Made by a program: the position numbers and the translations under genes. DNA of 64,000 bases from Streptomyces liliiviolaceus (GTDB lineage Bacteria > Actinomycetota > Actinomycetes > Streptomycetales > Streptomycetaceae). Positions 25,103-34,680 of the stretch are shown one piece after another (position 1 is the stretch's first letter; each line of letters begins with the position of its first letter). A model generated the notes under the pieces. It did not search any database and was not told the DNA's origin. It was given only the letters and a program-made list of their open reading frames with translations. The stretch covers positions 1,798,001 through 1,862,000 of the forward strand of contig NZ_JAGPYQ010000001.1 in the NCBI RefSeq assembly GCF_018070025.1, given 5' to 3'.

Positions 25103-26803
25103 GTGTCCAAATCGCCGGTGAGAGCACAGGCCAAGGGGGCTGGACGCGTGGGTGTACGTCGTGATTCCGCTGTGGGCGAACAGGGCTCCGGTGGAGCGAA
25201 GAAAACGACAAAAGCGGCAGGGTCGAGACCGGCGACGACCGCGGCGGGGGCCGCCGGGAAGGCCGCGGGGGCCGCCGCCTCGGAGATGGCCGCGGCCGCG
25301 AAGAAGGCGGCGGTCGCGAAGAAGGCCGCCGCGGCGAAGAGGACCGCCAAGGAGGCCGCGAGGAAGAGCGCGCCGGTGAAGTCACCCGGCAAGAAGGTTT
25401 CCGCCAAGAAGGTTTCTGTCAGGACCAGGGCGTCCGTGGCGAGCGCGGCGAAGCGGGCGACGAAGAGCGCGTCCGTGAAGACGACCGCGGCAAAGACGAC
25501 CGCGGCAAAGGTGACCGCGGCAAAGGCGACCGCCGTGAAGGCCGCGGTCACCGAGGAAGCGTCCGTCGGGAGCGTCGTGTCGGCCGGGAAAGCTGTGCCC
25601 GCCGAGAAGGGGGCGTCCGCCAAGAAGGCCGCCCGTGTGAGGAAGACCGTGTCAGCCGAGAAGTCCGTACCCGCCAAGAAGACCGCCGCCGCGAAGAAAG
25701 CTGCGCCCGCCAAGAAGACCGCCGCCGCGAAGAAAGCCGCGCCTGCCGAGAAGACCGCCGCCGCGAAGAAGACCGTGCCGGTCAAGAAGGCCGTGGCTGG
25801 CAAGAAGGCTGCGTCTGCCAAGAAGGCTGCATCTGCTGCCAAGAAGGCTGCGCCTGCCCGAAAGTCCGCGCCGGTGAAAAAGTCCGCACCTGCCAAAAAG
25901 TCCGCGCCGGTCAAGAAAGCCGTGGCGCCCGAGCGGGTCGCCCCCGCCAAGCCTCCCCGGAACGAGTCGCACACGGCTCTCGTCCGGCGGGCCCGGCGGA
26001 TCGACCGCGAGCTCGCCGAGGTGTACCCGTACGCCCACCCGGAGCTGGACTTCGAGAACCCCTTCCAGCTGGTGGTCGCCACCGTCCTGTCGGCGCAGAC
26101 GACCGACCTGCGGGTGAACCAGACGACACCGGCGCTCTTCGCGAAGTACCCCACGCCCGAGGACCTGGCCGCGGCGAACCCGGAGGAGGTCGAGGAGATC
26201 CTGCGGCCCACCGGGTTCTTCCGGGCCAAGACCAAGTCGGTGATGGGCCTCTCCAAGGCCCTGCAGGACGACTTCGACGGCGAGGTGCCCGGCCGTCTCG
26301 AAGACCTGGTCAAACTGCCCGGCGTCGGCCGCAAGACCGCCTTCGTCGTCCTGGGGAACGCCTTCGGCCGGCCCGGCATCACGGTCGACACCCACTTCCA
26401 GCGGCTCGTACGGCGCTGGGAGTGGACCGCCGAGAAGGAGGCCGACAAGATCGAGCGGGCGATCGGCGAGCTCTTCCCGAAGACCGACTGGACGATGCTG
26501 TCGCACCACGTGATCTTCCACGGCCGCCGTATCTGCCACGCCCGCAAACCCGCTTGCGGCGCCTGCCCCATCGCCCCGCTCTGCCCGGCGTACGGGGAGG
26601 GCGAGACGGACCCGGAGAAGGCGAAGAAGCTCCTGAAGTACGAGAAGGGCGGCTTCCCGGGCCAGCGTCTCAACCCTCCGCAGTCCTACCTGGACGCGGG
26701 CGGCATCCCGGCCCCGCCGCTCGGCGCGACCGCCTCCGCCCCGCCCGCACCCACCGCGCCCGCCGAGCCCGCGCCCGGTTCACCCTCGCGGGGCACCGGA
26801 TGA
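25103..26803 (+). CDS. nth: Endonuclease III with a histone-H1-like N-terminal arm
   Basis: The protein has 566 residues. Residues about 30-280 are a Lys/Ala repeat arm (units such as AKKTAA, AKKAAP, VKKSAP). The enzyme core starts at about 286: VLSAQTTDLRVNQ, helix-hairpin-helix LPGVGRKTA with catalytic Lys411, Asp429 in VDTHFQRL, and the 4Fe-4S cysteines 478/485/488/494. It is a DNA glycosylase/AP lyase that removes oxidised pyrimidines. Common Nth proteins have about 210-260 residues, so the arm more than doubles the size and probably binds DNA without sequence preference. The C-terminal 40 residues are Pro/Ala-rich. GTG 25103 is supported by the leaderless -10; starts inside the arm cannot be ruled out. 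Confidence 0.88.
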   Translation: MSKSPVRAQAKGAGRVGVRRDSAVGEQGSGGAKKTTKAAGSRPATTAAGAAGKAAGAAASEMAAAAKKAAVAKKAAAAKRTAKEAARKSAPVKSPGKKVSAKKVSVRTRASVASAAKRATKSASVKTTAAKTTAAKVTAAKATAVKAAVTEEASVGSVVSAGKAVPAEKGASAKKAARVRKTVSAEKSVPAKKTAAAKKAAPAKKTAAAKKAAPAEKTAAAKKTVPVKKAVAGKKAASAKKAASAAKKAAPARKSAPVKKSAPAKKSAPVKKAVAPERVAPAKPPRNESHTALVRRARRIDRELAEVYPYAHPELDFENPFQLVVATVLSAQTTDLRVNQTTPALFAKYPTPEDLAAANPEEVEEILRPTGFFRAKTKSVMGLSKALQDDFDGEVPGRLEDLVKLPGVGRKTAFVVLGNAFGRPGITVDTHFQRLVRRWEWTAEKEADKIERAIGELFPKTDWTMLSHHVIFHGRRICHARKPACGACPIAPLCPAYGEGETDPEKAKKLLKYEKGGFPGQRLNPPQSYLDAGGIPAPPLGATASAPPAPTAPAEPAPGSPSRGTG

Positions 26804-26855
26804 CGGAACGATCTGCGGCCTCGCGGGCGTTGAGAGCAGCAGAACGGGGGTGGCG

Positions 26856-27602
26856 ATGACGCGCGCGAGCCATACGCACGACATTCAGGACGGCATTCAG
26901 GACGGCACACACGGCACATACGGCACGCGGTACGGCGACCCGGCGGTGACCAGCGCCGGGCTGCCCGGCTGGCTGGACCCGGTGGTGCGGGCCGTCGAGA
27001 CGGTCCAGCCCCGCCAGTTGAGCCGCTTCCTGCCGCCGGAGGACGGCGCGGGACGCCAGTCGGCCGTGCTGATCCTGTTCGGCGAGGGCGAGCGCGGTCC
27101 CGAACTGCTGCTCATGGAGCGCGCCACCTCGCTCAGATCGCACGCCGGACAGCCCTCCTTCCCCGGGGGATCCCTCGACCCCGAGGACGGCGACCCGCAG
27201 GCCGACGGGCCGCTGCGGGCCGCCCTGCGCGAGGCCGAGGAGGAGACCGGCCTCGACCCCCGGGGCGTCCAGCTCTTCGGTGTGCTCCCGAAGCTCTACA
27301 TCCCGGTGAGCGGCTTCGTGGTGACCCCCGTCCTCGGCTGGTGGCGCGAGCCGACACCGGTCGACGCGGTCGACCCGAACGAGACCGCGAGGGTCTTCAC
27401 GGTGCCCGTGGCGGATCTCACGGATCCGACCAACCGTGCGACGGCCGTCCACCCCAGCGGCCACCGAGGTCCGGCATTCCTGGTCGAATCGGCCCTGGTG
27501 TGGGGCTTCACAGCCGGAATCATCGACCGCCTGCTGCACTACGCGGGCTGGGAGCGTCCCTGGGACCACGACAAGCAGGTCCCGCTCGACTGGCGCGCAT
27601 GA
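26856..27602 (+). CDS. NUDIX hydrolase, CoA pyrophosphatase type
   Basis: The protein has 248 residues. The CoA-group signature LLLMERATSLRSHAGQPSFP precedes the NUDIX box AALREAEEETGL, as in YeaB/NudL enzymes that split CoA into 3'-phospho-ADP and phosphopantetheine. The N-terminal 25 residues are polar, with a doubled IQDG unit from a 12-bp tandem repeat. ATG 26856 follows GGGGGTGG; a GTG two codons upstream is equally possible. The gene follows nth in the same direction, 52 bp after its stop. Confidence 0.88.
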   Translation: MTRASHTHDIQDGIQDGTHGTYGTRYGDPAVTSAGLPGWLDPVVRAVETVQPRQLSRFLPPEDGAGRQSAVLILFGEGERGPELLLMERATSLRSHAGQPSFPGGSLDPEDGDPQADGPLRAALREAEEETGLDPRGVQLFGVLPKLYIPVSGFVVTPVLGWWREPTPVDAVDPNETARVFTVPVADLTDPTNRATAVHPSGHRGPAFLVESALVWGFTAGIIDRLLHYAGWERPWDHDKQVPLDWRA

Positions 27603-27722
27603 CAGGGTGGCCCCTGTGCTGTGTCTTCCCGGGAGGCTCCGTGTCCCCCTGCCGCCGCGCGGCGGGCCGGCCCCCCGGCCAGGACGTGGCTACCGCAAAG
27701 TGATGAGGCGAGGCTCGAAGCA

Positions 27723-28922
27723 GTGAACGTGCTGGACATCCTGTTGCTGGTCGCCGCCGTGTGGTTCGCGATCGTGGGCTATCGCCAGGGCTTCGTCGTC
27801 GGCATCCTGTCGGTGATCGGTTTCCTGGGCGGTGGCCTCGTCGCCGTCTACCTCCTGCCCGTCGTCTGGGGCGCGGTGACCGACGACGCGAAGGTCGGTA
27901 CGACCGCCGCCGTCGTCGCCGTGGTCGTGGTGATCGTCTGCGCCTCCGTCGGCCAGGCCCTCACCACCCACCTGGGCAACAAGCTGCGCCGGTACATCAC
28001 CTGGTCCCCGGCCCGCGCCCTGGACGCCACGGGCGGCGCCCTCGTCAACGTCGTGGCGATGCTCCTCGTGGCCTGGCTGATCGGCTCGGCCCTCGCCGGT
28101 ACGACGCTGCCGACGCTCGGCAAGGAGGTCCGCGGTTCCAAGGTGCTCCTCGGAGTGGCCCGGGCCCTGCCCGCCCAGGCCGACACCTGGTTCGACGGCT
28201 TCTCCTCGGTCCTCGCACGGAACGGCTTCCCGCAGGTCTTCAGCCCCTTCTCGGACGAGCAGATCGACCCCGTGGAGGCCCCCGACCCGGCCCTCGCGAC
28301 GAGTCCGGTCGCCGGCCGTGCCCAGCGCTCCATCGTCAAGGTCACCGGCACCGCACAGAGCTGCGGCAAGGTCCTCGAAGGCACCGGCTTCGTCTTCGGA
28401 CAGCGCCGCGTGATGACCAACGCGCACGTGGTGGGCGGCGTGGACGAGCCGTACGTCCAGATAGGCGGCGAGGGCACACGGCTCGCCGCGAAGGTCGTGC
28501 TCTACGACTGGGAGCGCGACATCGCCGTACTCGACGTGCCCGAACTGCAGGCACCCGTCCTGCAGTTCTCCTCCCGGCCGGCGGTCCGGTCGGACGGCGC
28601 GATCGTCGCGGGCTTCCCGGAGAACGGCTCGTACACGATCAACGCGGCGCGGGTGCGCGGCCCCATCACGGCCAACGGCCCGGACATCTACCACCGGGGC
28701 ACGGTGAAGCGCGAGGTGTACTCGCTCTTCGCGACCGTCCGCCAGGGCAACTCCGGCGGCCCGCTGCTCACCCCGGACGGCAAGGTGTACGGCGTGGTGT
28801 TCGCGAAGTCCCTCGACGACCCCGACACGGGTTACGCGCTGACCGTGGAGGAGATCCAGGAGGACATCATCAAGGGCCGCAGCGCCAACCAGCAGGTGGA
28901 CAGCGACAGCTGCGCGCTCTGA
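27723..28922 (+). CDS. MarP-like membrane serine protease (CvpA fold plus trypsin-like)
   Basis: The protein has 399 residues. Four transmembrane helices of a CvpA/colicin V production domain fill about 1-130 (VLDILLLVAAVWFAIVGYRQ first). The trypsin-like domain has the triad in RVMTNAHVVGG (His), ERDIAVLDVP (Asp) and RQGNSGGPLL (Ser). Cysteines in TAQSCGKV and near the C-terminal DSCAL match the disulfide of mycobacterial MarP, which protects cells against acid and oxidative stress. The active site should face the outside. GTG 27723 has GAGGCGAGG upstream. Confidence 0.9.
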   Translation: MNVLDILLLVAAVWFAIVGYRQGFVVGILSVIGFLGGGLVAVYLLPVVWGAVTDDAKVGTTAAVVAVVVVIVCASVGQALTTHLGNKLRRYITWSPARALDATGGALVNVVAMLLVAWLIGSALAGTTLPTLGKEVRGSKVLLGVARALPAQADTWFDGFSSVLARNGFPQVFSPFSDEQIDPVEAPDPALATSPVAGRAQRSIVKVTGTAQSCGKVLEGTGFVFGQRRVMTNAHVVGGVDEPYVQIGGEGTRLAAKVVLYDWERDIAVLDVPELQAPVLQFSSRPAVRSDGAIVAGFPENGSYTINAARVRGPITANGPDIYHRGTVKREVYSLFATVRQGNSGGPLLTPDGKVYGVVFAKSLDDPDTGYALTVEEIQEDIIKGRSANQQVDSDSCAL

Positions 28923-29356
28923 GGCCCGTCACGCGGGTCGCGCGAGCAGCCGGTCCGCAGGGGCAACACGGGCCGCGCGGCCCGCGCGGGTGAAGGTTCG
29001 CGTGAAGGTCCCCGCGCGGTTCAGCCGCGGGGATGACGCAAACGCGCCGAGACCCACCGGGCCCGGCGCCTCAGAATGTGCGGGATTCCCAGCCGGGGGT
29101 CCGTGCCCTGCAACTGCGGGGCGCCCCTCCGGTGGGAGCTCAGCCCGCCGATCGAGCGGCGGTTGCGTGCTGCGTCACTGTAGTCGTGCGTCCAGCCCAT
29201 ACACCGACGTCTGCCCCAGCCCCAAGGTCGATAACCGCCCCCACGCCCCCCAATTGGCCTATGCGCGAGGCAATTGGCGTTCGTAGAACAGACGTTCCTG
29301 GGACCCGTGTGACGCACGGGGCGACAGGCCTCACGACCGGCCCTGCGAGGGCCGTA
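28923..29356. other. 434-bp convergent gap without a supported gene
   Basis: The gap lies between the MarP-like gene and the convergent hydrolase gene. CCCCGCG/CGCGGGG at 29010-29032 (9-nt loop) is a modest terminator. At 29249-29277 CCAATTG and CAATTGG lie 15 bp apart, each within a CAATTG palindrome, in a locally less GC-rich stretch. Short frames on both strands lack a ribosome binding site and typical codon use. Confidence 0.45.
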
Positions 29357-30322
29357 TCAGCGGTCCGGCTCGGGGTCCTTCAGCCAGTTCACCAGCTCGG
29401 TGGAGAACGCCACCGGGTCCTCCTCGTGCGGGAAGTGCCCGAGCCCGTCGAACAGCCGCCAGCGGTACGGCGCTTCGACGTACTCCCCGGACCCCGCCGC
29501 ACTGCGCGTGCGCATCACCGGGTCGAGCGATCCGTGCAGATGCAGCGTCGGCACCCGCACCGGCCGCTTCATACGCCGGTTGAACTGGATGCCGTCGGGA
29601 CGCGCCATCGAACGGACCATCCACCGGTAGGGCTCGACCGAGCAGTGCGCGGTCGAGGGGATGAGCATCGCCCGCCGGTACGTCTCCACGACCTCGTCCT
29701 CCGGCAGCCGCGGCCCCGACCAGTCGCGGATCAGCCGGCCGACCAGGGCGCCCTCGTCGGCGATCAGTTGGCGCTCCGGGATCCAGGGCCGCTGAAAGCC
29801 CCAGACGTACGAACCGGCCGCGGTCTGCTTCATGTCCGAGAGCATCGCCGAACGCCAGCGCCGGGGATGCGGCATCGAGGAGACCACGAGCCTGCGTACC
29901 AGCTTGGGACGCATCACGGCCGCCGTCCACGCCAGATAGCCGCCGAGGTCGTGGCCGACCAGCGCGGCGTCGGGCTCACCGAGGGACCGTACGACCCCGG
30001 TGATGTCGAGCGCGAGGTTCGCGGGGTCGTAGCCGCGCGGGGTGCGGTCGCTGCCGCCGACGCCCCGCAGGTCCATGGCGACCGCGCGGAAGCCCGCGTC
30101 GGCGAGCGCCACCAGCTGATGCCGCCAGGCCCACCAGAACTGCGGGAAGCCGTGCAGCAGCAGGACCAGCGGCCCGTCACCCATCTCGGCGATGTGGAAG
30201 CGCGCCCCGTTCGCGGCGACATCCCGGTGGATCACCTCTTTGGCGCCGGGCACGTCGAGCCGTACGACCGAGGTGGGTTGCGCCGGGGATGGTTGCCCCG
30301 CAGGGAGGGAGGAGCCCGTCAT
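29357..30322 (-). CDS. Alpha/beta hydrolase, epoxide hydrolase-like
   Basis: The protein has 321 residues. The oxyanion loop LLLHGFPQFWWAWRHQ precedes the nucleophile elbow VGHDLGGYLAW, where Asp (not Ser) is the nucleophile, as in epoxide hydrolases and haloalkane dehalogenases. The catalytic His is in GLGHFPHEEDP. A lid domain lies between. The substrate is unknown. ATG 30322 overlaps the stop of the holin-like gene by 4 bp (ATGA), so the two genes form an operon. Confidence 0.88.
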   Translation of the reverse strand: MTGSSLPAGQPSPAQPTSVVRLDVPGAKEVIHRDVAANGARFHIAEMGDGPLVLLLHGFPQFWWAWRHQLVALADAGFRAVAMDLRGVGGSDRTPRGYDPANLALDITGVVRSLGEPDAALVGHDLGGYLAWTAAVMRPKLVRRLVVSSMPHPRRWRSAMLSDMKQTAAGSYVWGFQRPWIPERQLIADEGALVGRLIRDWSGPRLPEDEVVETYRRAMLIPSTAHCSVEPYRWMVRSMARPDGIQFNRRMKRPVRVPTLHLHGSLDPVMRTRSAAGSGEYVEAPYRWRLFDGLGHFPHEEDPVAFSTELVNWLKDPEPDR

Positions 30323-30807
30323 GAGGACGAGCGTGTCACAGCCTCGACCCCGTCACCCACCCGGTACACCGTGGTCATCTCACGGGGGTGCGGCTTCACG
30401 TTCTGCAGTACGGCCGCCGATTCCTTGACCGAGGCCGCCGTCTTCTGCGGGCCCTTGCCCTTCTTGGCCTTCTTCGCGAAGACCACACCGATCAGCGCGA
30501 GGACCGCGGCCACCAGCACGTTCGCGGCGAACGACAGCAGGAAGCAGACGGCCATGTTCCAGCCGCTCCAGGTGCGGATGCCGTACGCCAGGGCGAAGCT
30601 CAGCATCGGCAGGGAGAAGATCAGAACCGCGCCGGCCGCGCTGAACGCGCCACCGCCGACCGCCCCGCGCTTGACGTCCCGCTTGAGCTGCGCCTTCGCC
30701 AGTGCGATCTCGTCGTGCACCAGCGCGGACATCTCGGTCGTCGCCGAGGCGAACAGCTGGCCGATGCTGCGTTCGGCGCCGACCGGGCTGCCGTCGGGTG
30801 CGCTCAT
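30319..30807 (-). CDS. Phage holin-like (DUF1469/Actino_holin) membrane protein
   Basis: The protein has 162 residues. An amphipathic N-terminal part (SIGQLFASATTEMSALVHDE, then KAQLKRDVKRG) is followed by two transmembrane helices (about 52-78 and 85-112) and a basic cytoplasmic tail with AKKAKKGKG. This is the Actino_holin/YqjD-like layout common in actinobacterial cores. There is no sign of a prophage around it, so lysis is unlikely. It heads the operon with the hydrolase. Confidence 0.8.
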   Translation of the reverse strand: MSAPDGSPVGAERSIGQLFASATTEMSALVHDEIALAKAQLKRDVKRGAVGGGAFSAAGAVLIFSLPMLSFALAYGIRTWSGWNMAVCFLLSFAANVLVAAVLALIGVVFAKKAKKGKGPQKTAASVKESAAVLQNVKPHPREMTTVYRVGDGVEAVTRSSS

Positions 30808-30925
30808 CGCGTTCTCCCTGTTGTCTTGGTTGTCGTGTCGCCGCTGTCTTGACTGTCCGGATGTTCCGGCCGGCGGTTTCGGACCGTCAGGTCCGGGCCG
30901 TACGTTTCGGACCGTGTGTGTCAGA

Positions 30926-32356
30926 TCATGCCGGACCGTCGTGCTCCACGCCTGCCCCGCCCGTCACTTCGGCAAGCCTTCGGTGTTCGGCGGCCTTGCG
31001 CTCGTAGATCTCGGCCATGCGCAGGTGGTAGGCCGGATCGTCCTGCTCGTACACATCGGGTACGCCCGAGAGGTCCTCGTCGCGCTCCTCGTGCTCCCAC
31101 AGCGCGCGGTACCTGGCGTTGCGCATCTTCAGCAGCACGCCCGACAGGACGGTCGCGATCAGAGAGCCCGTCAGGACGGCGGCCTTGACGCCGTCGCCGA
31201 GCGCCGGGTCGTCCGCGAAGGCGAGTTCGCCGATCAGCAGCGACACGGTGAAGCCGATGCCCGCGAGAGTGGCCACCGCGAAGACGTCCGGCCAGGCGAG
31301 GTCGTCGGAGAGGGACGCACTGGTGAAGCGGGCCGCCAGCCACGTACCGCCGAAGATCCCGACCGCCTTGCCGACGACGAGACCGAGCACGACCCCGAGG
31401 GTCTCCGGCCGGGTGAACACCTCGCCGAGTGCGCCGCCCGACACCGCGACCCCGGCGCTGAACAGCGCGAACAGCGGTACGGCGAGGCCCGCCGACAGGG
31501 GACGTACGAGATGTTCGACCCGTTCGCCCGGTGAGTGCTCCTCGCCCTCGTCCGTGCGGGTGGTGCAGCGCAGCATCAGGCCCATCGCGACGCCGGCGAC
31601 GGTGGCGTGGATGCCGCTGTTGTACATCAGGCCCCAGACGACCAGCGCGAGCGGCACGTACACGTACCAGCCGCGTACGCCCTTCCTGAGCAGCAGCCAG
31701 AAGACGGCGAGGCCGACGACGGCGCCGCCGAGCGCGGCGAAGTCCAGGTCGTCGGTGAAGAAGACCGCGATGATCAGGATCGCGAAGAGGTCGTCGACGA
31801 CGGCGAGGGTCAGCAGGAAGGCGCGCAGGGCGCTCGGCAGCGACGTCCCGAGGACGGCGAGGACGGCGAGCGCGAAGGCGATGTCCGTCGCGGTGGGTAC
31901 GGCCCAGCCGGCGAGCGAGCCGCCGCCGGTGACATTGACCAGGGTGTAGACCAGCGCGGGCATCGCCATGCCGCAGAGCGCGGCGACGACGGGGAGCGCG
32001 GCGGCCCGTGGGTCCCTGAGTTCGCCGGCGACCAGTTCGCGCTTGAGCTCGATGCCGGCGACGAAGAAGAAGACCGCGAGGAGTCCGTCGGCGGCCCAGT
32101 GCTCGACGGAGAGGTTCAGACCGAGCGCGGCGGGCCCGACGTGGAAGTCGCGGACGGACTCGTAACTCTCCCGCAGGGGGGTGTTCGCCCAGATCAGCGC
32201 GGCGACGGCGGCCATGAGCAGGAGGACGCCGCCGACCGTCTCGGTGCGCAGCGCGTCCGCGACGAAGGTCCGCTCGGGCAGCGAGAGCCGTGCGAGGACC
32301 TTGCGGTTCTTGGCGACCTGACGGTCAGGGCCAGGCGTGGGGGTGGGCGCGGACAC
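30926..32356 (-). CDS. nhaA: Na+/H+ antiporter NhaA
   Basis: The protein has 476 residues with 11-12 transmembrane helices. The paired aspartates of the ion path lie in LAVVDDLFAILIIAVFF, and the conserved LAGIGFTVSLLIGELAF follows near the end. It exchanges sodium for protons and controls pH and sodium in the cytoplasm. The C-terminal extension of about 75 residues is charged and helical (KMRNARYRALWEHEE, HLRMAEIYERKAAEHRRL), longer than E. coli NhaA but usual in Streptomyces. GTG 32356 has GGAGGT upstream; the frame is open 20 codons further. Confidence 0.92.
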   Translation of the reverse strand: MSAPTPTPGPDRQVAKNRKVLARLSLPERTFVADALRTETVGGVLLLMAAVAALIWANTPLRESYESVRDFHVGPAALGLNLSVEHWAADGLLAVFFFVAGIELKRELVAGELRDPRAAALPVVAALCGMAMPALVYTLVNVTGGGSLAGWAVPTATDIAFALAVLAVLGTSLPSALRAFLLTLAVVDDLFAILIIAVFFTDDLDFAALGGAVVGLAVFWLLLRKGVRGWYVYVPLALVVWGLMYNSGIHATVAGVAMGLMLRCTTRTDEGEEHSPGERVEHLVRPLSAGLAVPLFALFSAGVAVSGGALGEVFTRPETLGVVLGLVVGKAVGIFGGTWLAARFTSASLSDDLAWPDVFAVATLAGIGFTVSLLIGELAFADDPALGDGVKAAVLTGSLIATVLSGVLLKMRNARYRALWEHEERDEDLSGVPDVYEQDDPAYHLRMAEIYERKAAEHRRLAEVTGGAGVEHDGPA

Positions 32357-32498
32357 GGGGTGGACCTCCGTCGGTGGGCAGGGCAGAGCACATGCCGACC
32401 AGACTTCCCGGCGCACCTATGGAAACTCCGGGCTCGTTCGGAGCTCGGACGTCGTGTTGTCGCGTGTTGACGTGTCTCGCAGCCTACCCGCGATGACG

Positions 32499-32535
32499 CA
32501 GGGGCACCCGGCGGGTCCGCCGCCGGGTGCCCCTG
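32499..32535 (-). terminator. Terminator of acs
   Basis: The exact 15-bp arms (32499-32513, 32521-32535) enclose a 7-nt loop. It lies 54 bp after the acs stop on the minus strand. Confidence 0.85.
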
Positions 32536-32588
32536 AGAGGTCCACGCTCCCGTACGGGACCTGCGTCCTCGTCCGTACGGAGCCTGCC

Positions 32589-34547
32589 TCAGTCCTCGCT
32601 GGACGCCGCGGGGAGCTTCGTCTGGATGAGGTCCATGACGGTGGAGTCGGTCAGCGTGGTGACGTCACCCAGCTGGCGGTTCTCCGCGACGTCGCGCAGC
32701 AGCCGGCGCATGATCTTGCCGGAGCGGGTCTTGGGCAGCTCGGCCACCGGCAGGATCCGCTTCGGTTTGGCGATCGGGCCGAGGGTCTTGCCGACGTGGT
32801 TGCGCAGCTCGCCCACGAGGGTCTCGGTCTCCGACGCGGAACCGCGCAGGATCACGAACGCCACGATCGCCTGGCCGGTCGTCTCGTCGGCCGCGCCCAC
32901 GACGGCCGCCTCGGCGACCGACGGGTGCGACACGAGCGCCGACTCGACCTCGGTGGTCGAGATGTTGTGCCCGGACACGAGCATCACGTCGTCCACCCGG
33001 CCGAGCAGCCAGATGTCTCCGTCGTCGTCCTTCTTGGCGCCGTCGCCCGCGAAGTACTTGCCCTCGAAGCGCGACCAGTAGGTGTCGATGTAGCGCTGGT
33101 CGTCGCCCCAGATGGTGCGCAGCATCGACGGCCACGGCTCGGTCAGGACGAGATAACCGCCACCGCCGTCGGGGACCTCGTGCGCCTCGTCGTCGACGAC
33201 CGTCGCCGAGATGCCCGGCAGCGCCCGCTGCGCGGAGCCCGGCTTGGTCTCGGTGACGCCCGGCAGCGGCGAGATCATCATCGCGCCGGTCTCGGTCTGC
33301 CACCAGGTGTCCACGATGGGGGTGCGGTCGCCGCCGATGTGCTTGCGGTACCAGACCCATGCCTCGGGGTTGATCGGCTCGCCGACCGAGCCGAGGACGC
33401 GCAGGCTCGACAGGTCGAACTTCGCGGGGATGTCGTCGCCCCACTTCATGAACGTCCGGATGGCCGTCGGGGCCGTGTAGAGGATCGTCACGCCGTACTT
33501 CTGGACGATCTCCCAGAAGCGCCCCTGGTGGGGGGTGTCGGGCGTGCCCTCGTACATCACCTGGGTCGCGCCGTTCGCCAGCGGCCCGTACGTGATGTAC
33601 GAGTGCCCGGTGACCCAGCCGATGTCGGCGGTGCACCAGTAGACGTCGGTCTCCGGCTTGAGGTCGAAGACGGAGTGGTGCGTGTACGCGGCCTGGGTGA
33701 GGTAGCCGCCGGAGGTGTGCAGGATGCCCTTGGGCTTACCCGTCGTCCCCGAGGTGTAGAGGATGAACAGCGGGTGCTCGGCGTCGAACGCCTCGGGCGT
33801 GTGCTCGGCGGACTGCTTCTGTGTGATCTCGTGCCACCACACGTCGCGGCCCTCGGTCCACGCGACGTCCTGGCCCGTACGCCGTACGACGAGGACCTTG
33901 GCGACGCCCTCGACCCGGGAGACCGCCTCGTCCACGGCGGGCTTGAGCGCGGCGGGCTTGCCGCGGCGGTAGCCGCCGTCCGAGGTGATGACCAGCTTGG
34001 CGTCCGCGTCCTGGATGCGGGTGGCGATGGCGTCGGCGGAGAAGCCGCCGAAGACGACCGAGTGCGCGGCGCCGATGCGGGCGCAGGCCAGCATCGAGAT
34101 GACGGCCTCGGGGATCATCGGCAGATAGACGGCGACCCGGTCGCCCTTCTCCACGCCCAGCTCGGTGAGGGCGTTGGCCGCCCTGGAGACCTCGTCCTTC
34201 AGCTCGGCGTAGGTGATGGCGCGGCTGTCGCCGGGCTCGCCCTCGAAGTGGATGGCGACCCGGTCGCCGTGTCCGGCCTCGACATGCCGGTCCACGCAGT
34301 TGTACGCGACGTTGAGCCTGCCGTCCTGGAACCACTTCGCGAACGGGGGGTTCGACCAGTCCAGGGTCTCGGTCGGCTCGGTGGCCCAGGTCAGCCGGCG
34401 GGCCTGCTCGGCCCAGAAGCCGAGCCTGTCAGCCTTGGCCTGCTCGTACGCCTCCGCGGTGACGTTGGCATTCGCGGCCAGGTCGGCGGGCGGCGCGAAC
34501 CTGCGTTCTTCCTTGAGCAGGTTGGAGAGGGAGGACGGCTCGCTCAT
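32589..34547 (-). CDS. acs: Acetyl-CoA synthetase
   Basis: The enzyme has 652 residues and makes acetyl-CoA from acetate, ATP and CoA. The adenylate-forming signature [15 protein letters not shown], the AMP-binding [10 protein letters not shown] and the C-terminal [14 protein letters not shown] are present. The Lys in the last motif is the site that is acetylated in well-studied homologues. ATG 34547 follows GGAGGGGGAAGC. The N-terminus ([13 protein letters not shown]) is echoed by a 16-codon leader frame just upstream that ends in the ATGA overlap. The terminator at 32499-32535 closes the gene. Confidence 0.95.
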   Translation of the reverse strand: MSEPSSLSNLLKEERRFAPPADLAANANVTAEAYEQAKADRLGFWAEQARRLTWATEPTETLDWSNPPFAKWFQDGRLNVAYNCVDRHVEAGHGDRVAIHFEGEPGDSRAITYAELKDEVSRAANALTELGVEKGDRVAVYLPMIPEAVISMLACARIGAAHSVVFGGFSADAIATRIQDADAKLVITSDGGYRRGKPAALKPAVDEAVSRVEGVAKVLVVRRTGQDVAWTEGRDVWWHEITQKQSAEHTPEAFDAEHPLFILYTSGTTGKPKGILHTSGGYLTQAAYTHHSVFDLKPETDVYWCTADIGWVTGHSYITYGPLANGATQVMYEGTPDTPHQGRFWEIVQKYGVTILYTAPTAIRTFMKWGDDIPAKFDLSSLRVLGSVGEPINPEAWVWYRKHIGGDRTPIVDTWWQTETGAMMISPLPGVTETKPGSAQRALPGISATVVDDEAHEVPDGGGGYLVLTEPWPSMLRTIWGDDQRYIDTYWSRFEGKYFAGDGAKKDDDGDIWLLGRVDDVMLVSGHNISTTEVESALVSHPSVAEAAVVGAADETTGQAIVAFVILRGSASETETLVGELRNHVGKTLGPIAKPKRILPVAELPKTRSGKIMRRLLRDVAENRQLGDVTTLTDSTVMDLIQTKLPAASSED

Positions 34548-34594
34548 GCTTCCCCCTCCTCGCTCAGCAGGTTGGCCAGGCTTTCGTTGCTCAC
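34544..34594 (-). CDS. 16-codon leader peptide coupled to acs
   Basis: GTG 34594, preceded by AAGGGAGATGTC, opens the peptide [16 protein letters not shown], whose TGA overlaps the acs ATG. Its sequence matches the beginning of Acs itself ([13 protein letters not shown]), so the 5' end of the gene appears duplicated. From memory, other Streptomyces Acs proteins begin with [13 protein letters not shown]. Translation of the leader probably feeds ribosomes into acs. Confidence 0.55.
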   Translation of the reverse strand: MSNESLANLLSEEGEA

Positions 34595-34680
34595 GACATC
34601 TCCCTTTCCCAGGGTGTCCGTTGTGTCCCAGGCCACAGCTCATCAGACGCGGCCCCTGGTGACAAGGGCCGTCCGGGAAT

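Noticed and set aside
25090..26673. Long minus-strand open frame opposite nth, rich in Phe/Ala repeats
   Set aside because: It is the mirror of the Lys/Ala arm; it has no ribosome binding site and the nth frame carries all catalytic motifs.
29021..29334. Short frames in the gap after the MarP-like gene
   Set aside because: No ribosome binding site, atypical codon use and no recognisable motif.
30319..30807. Holin-like gene as evidence of a prophage
   Set aside because: It sits in a conserved core operon with a hydrolase; there are no phage genes around it.
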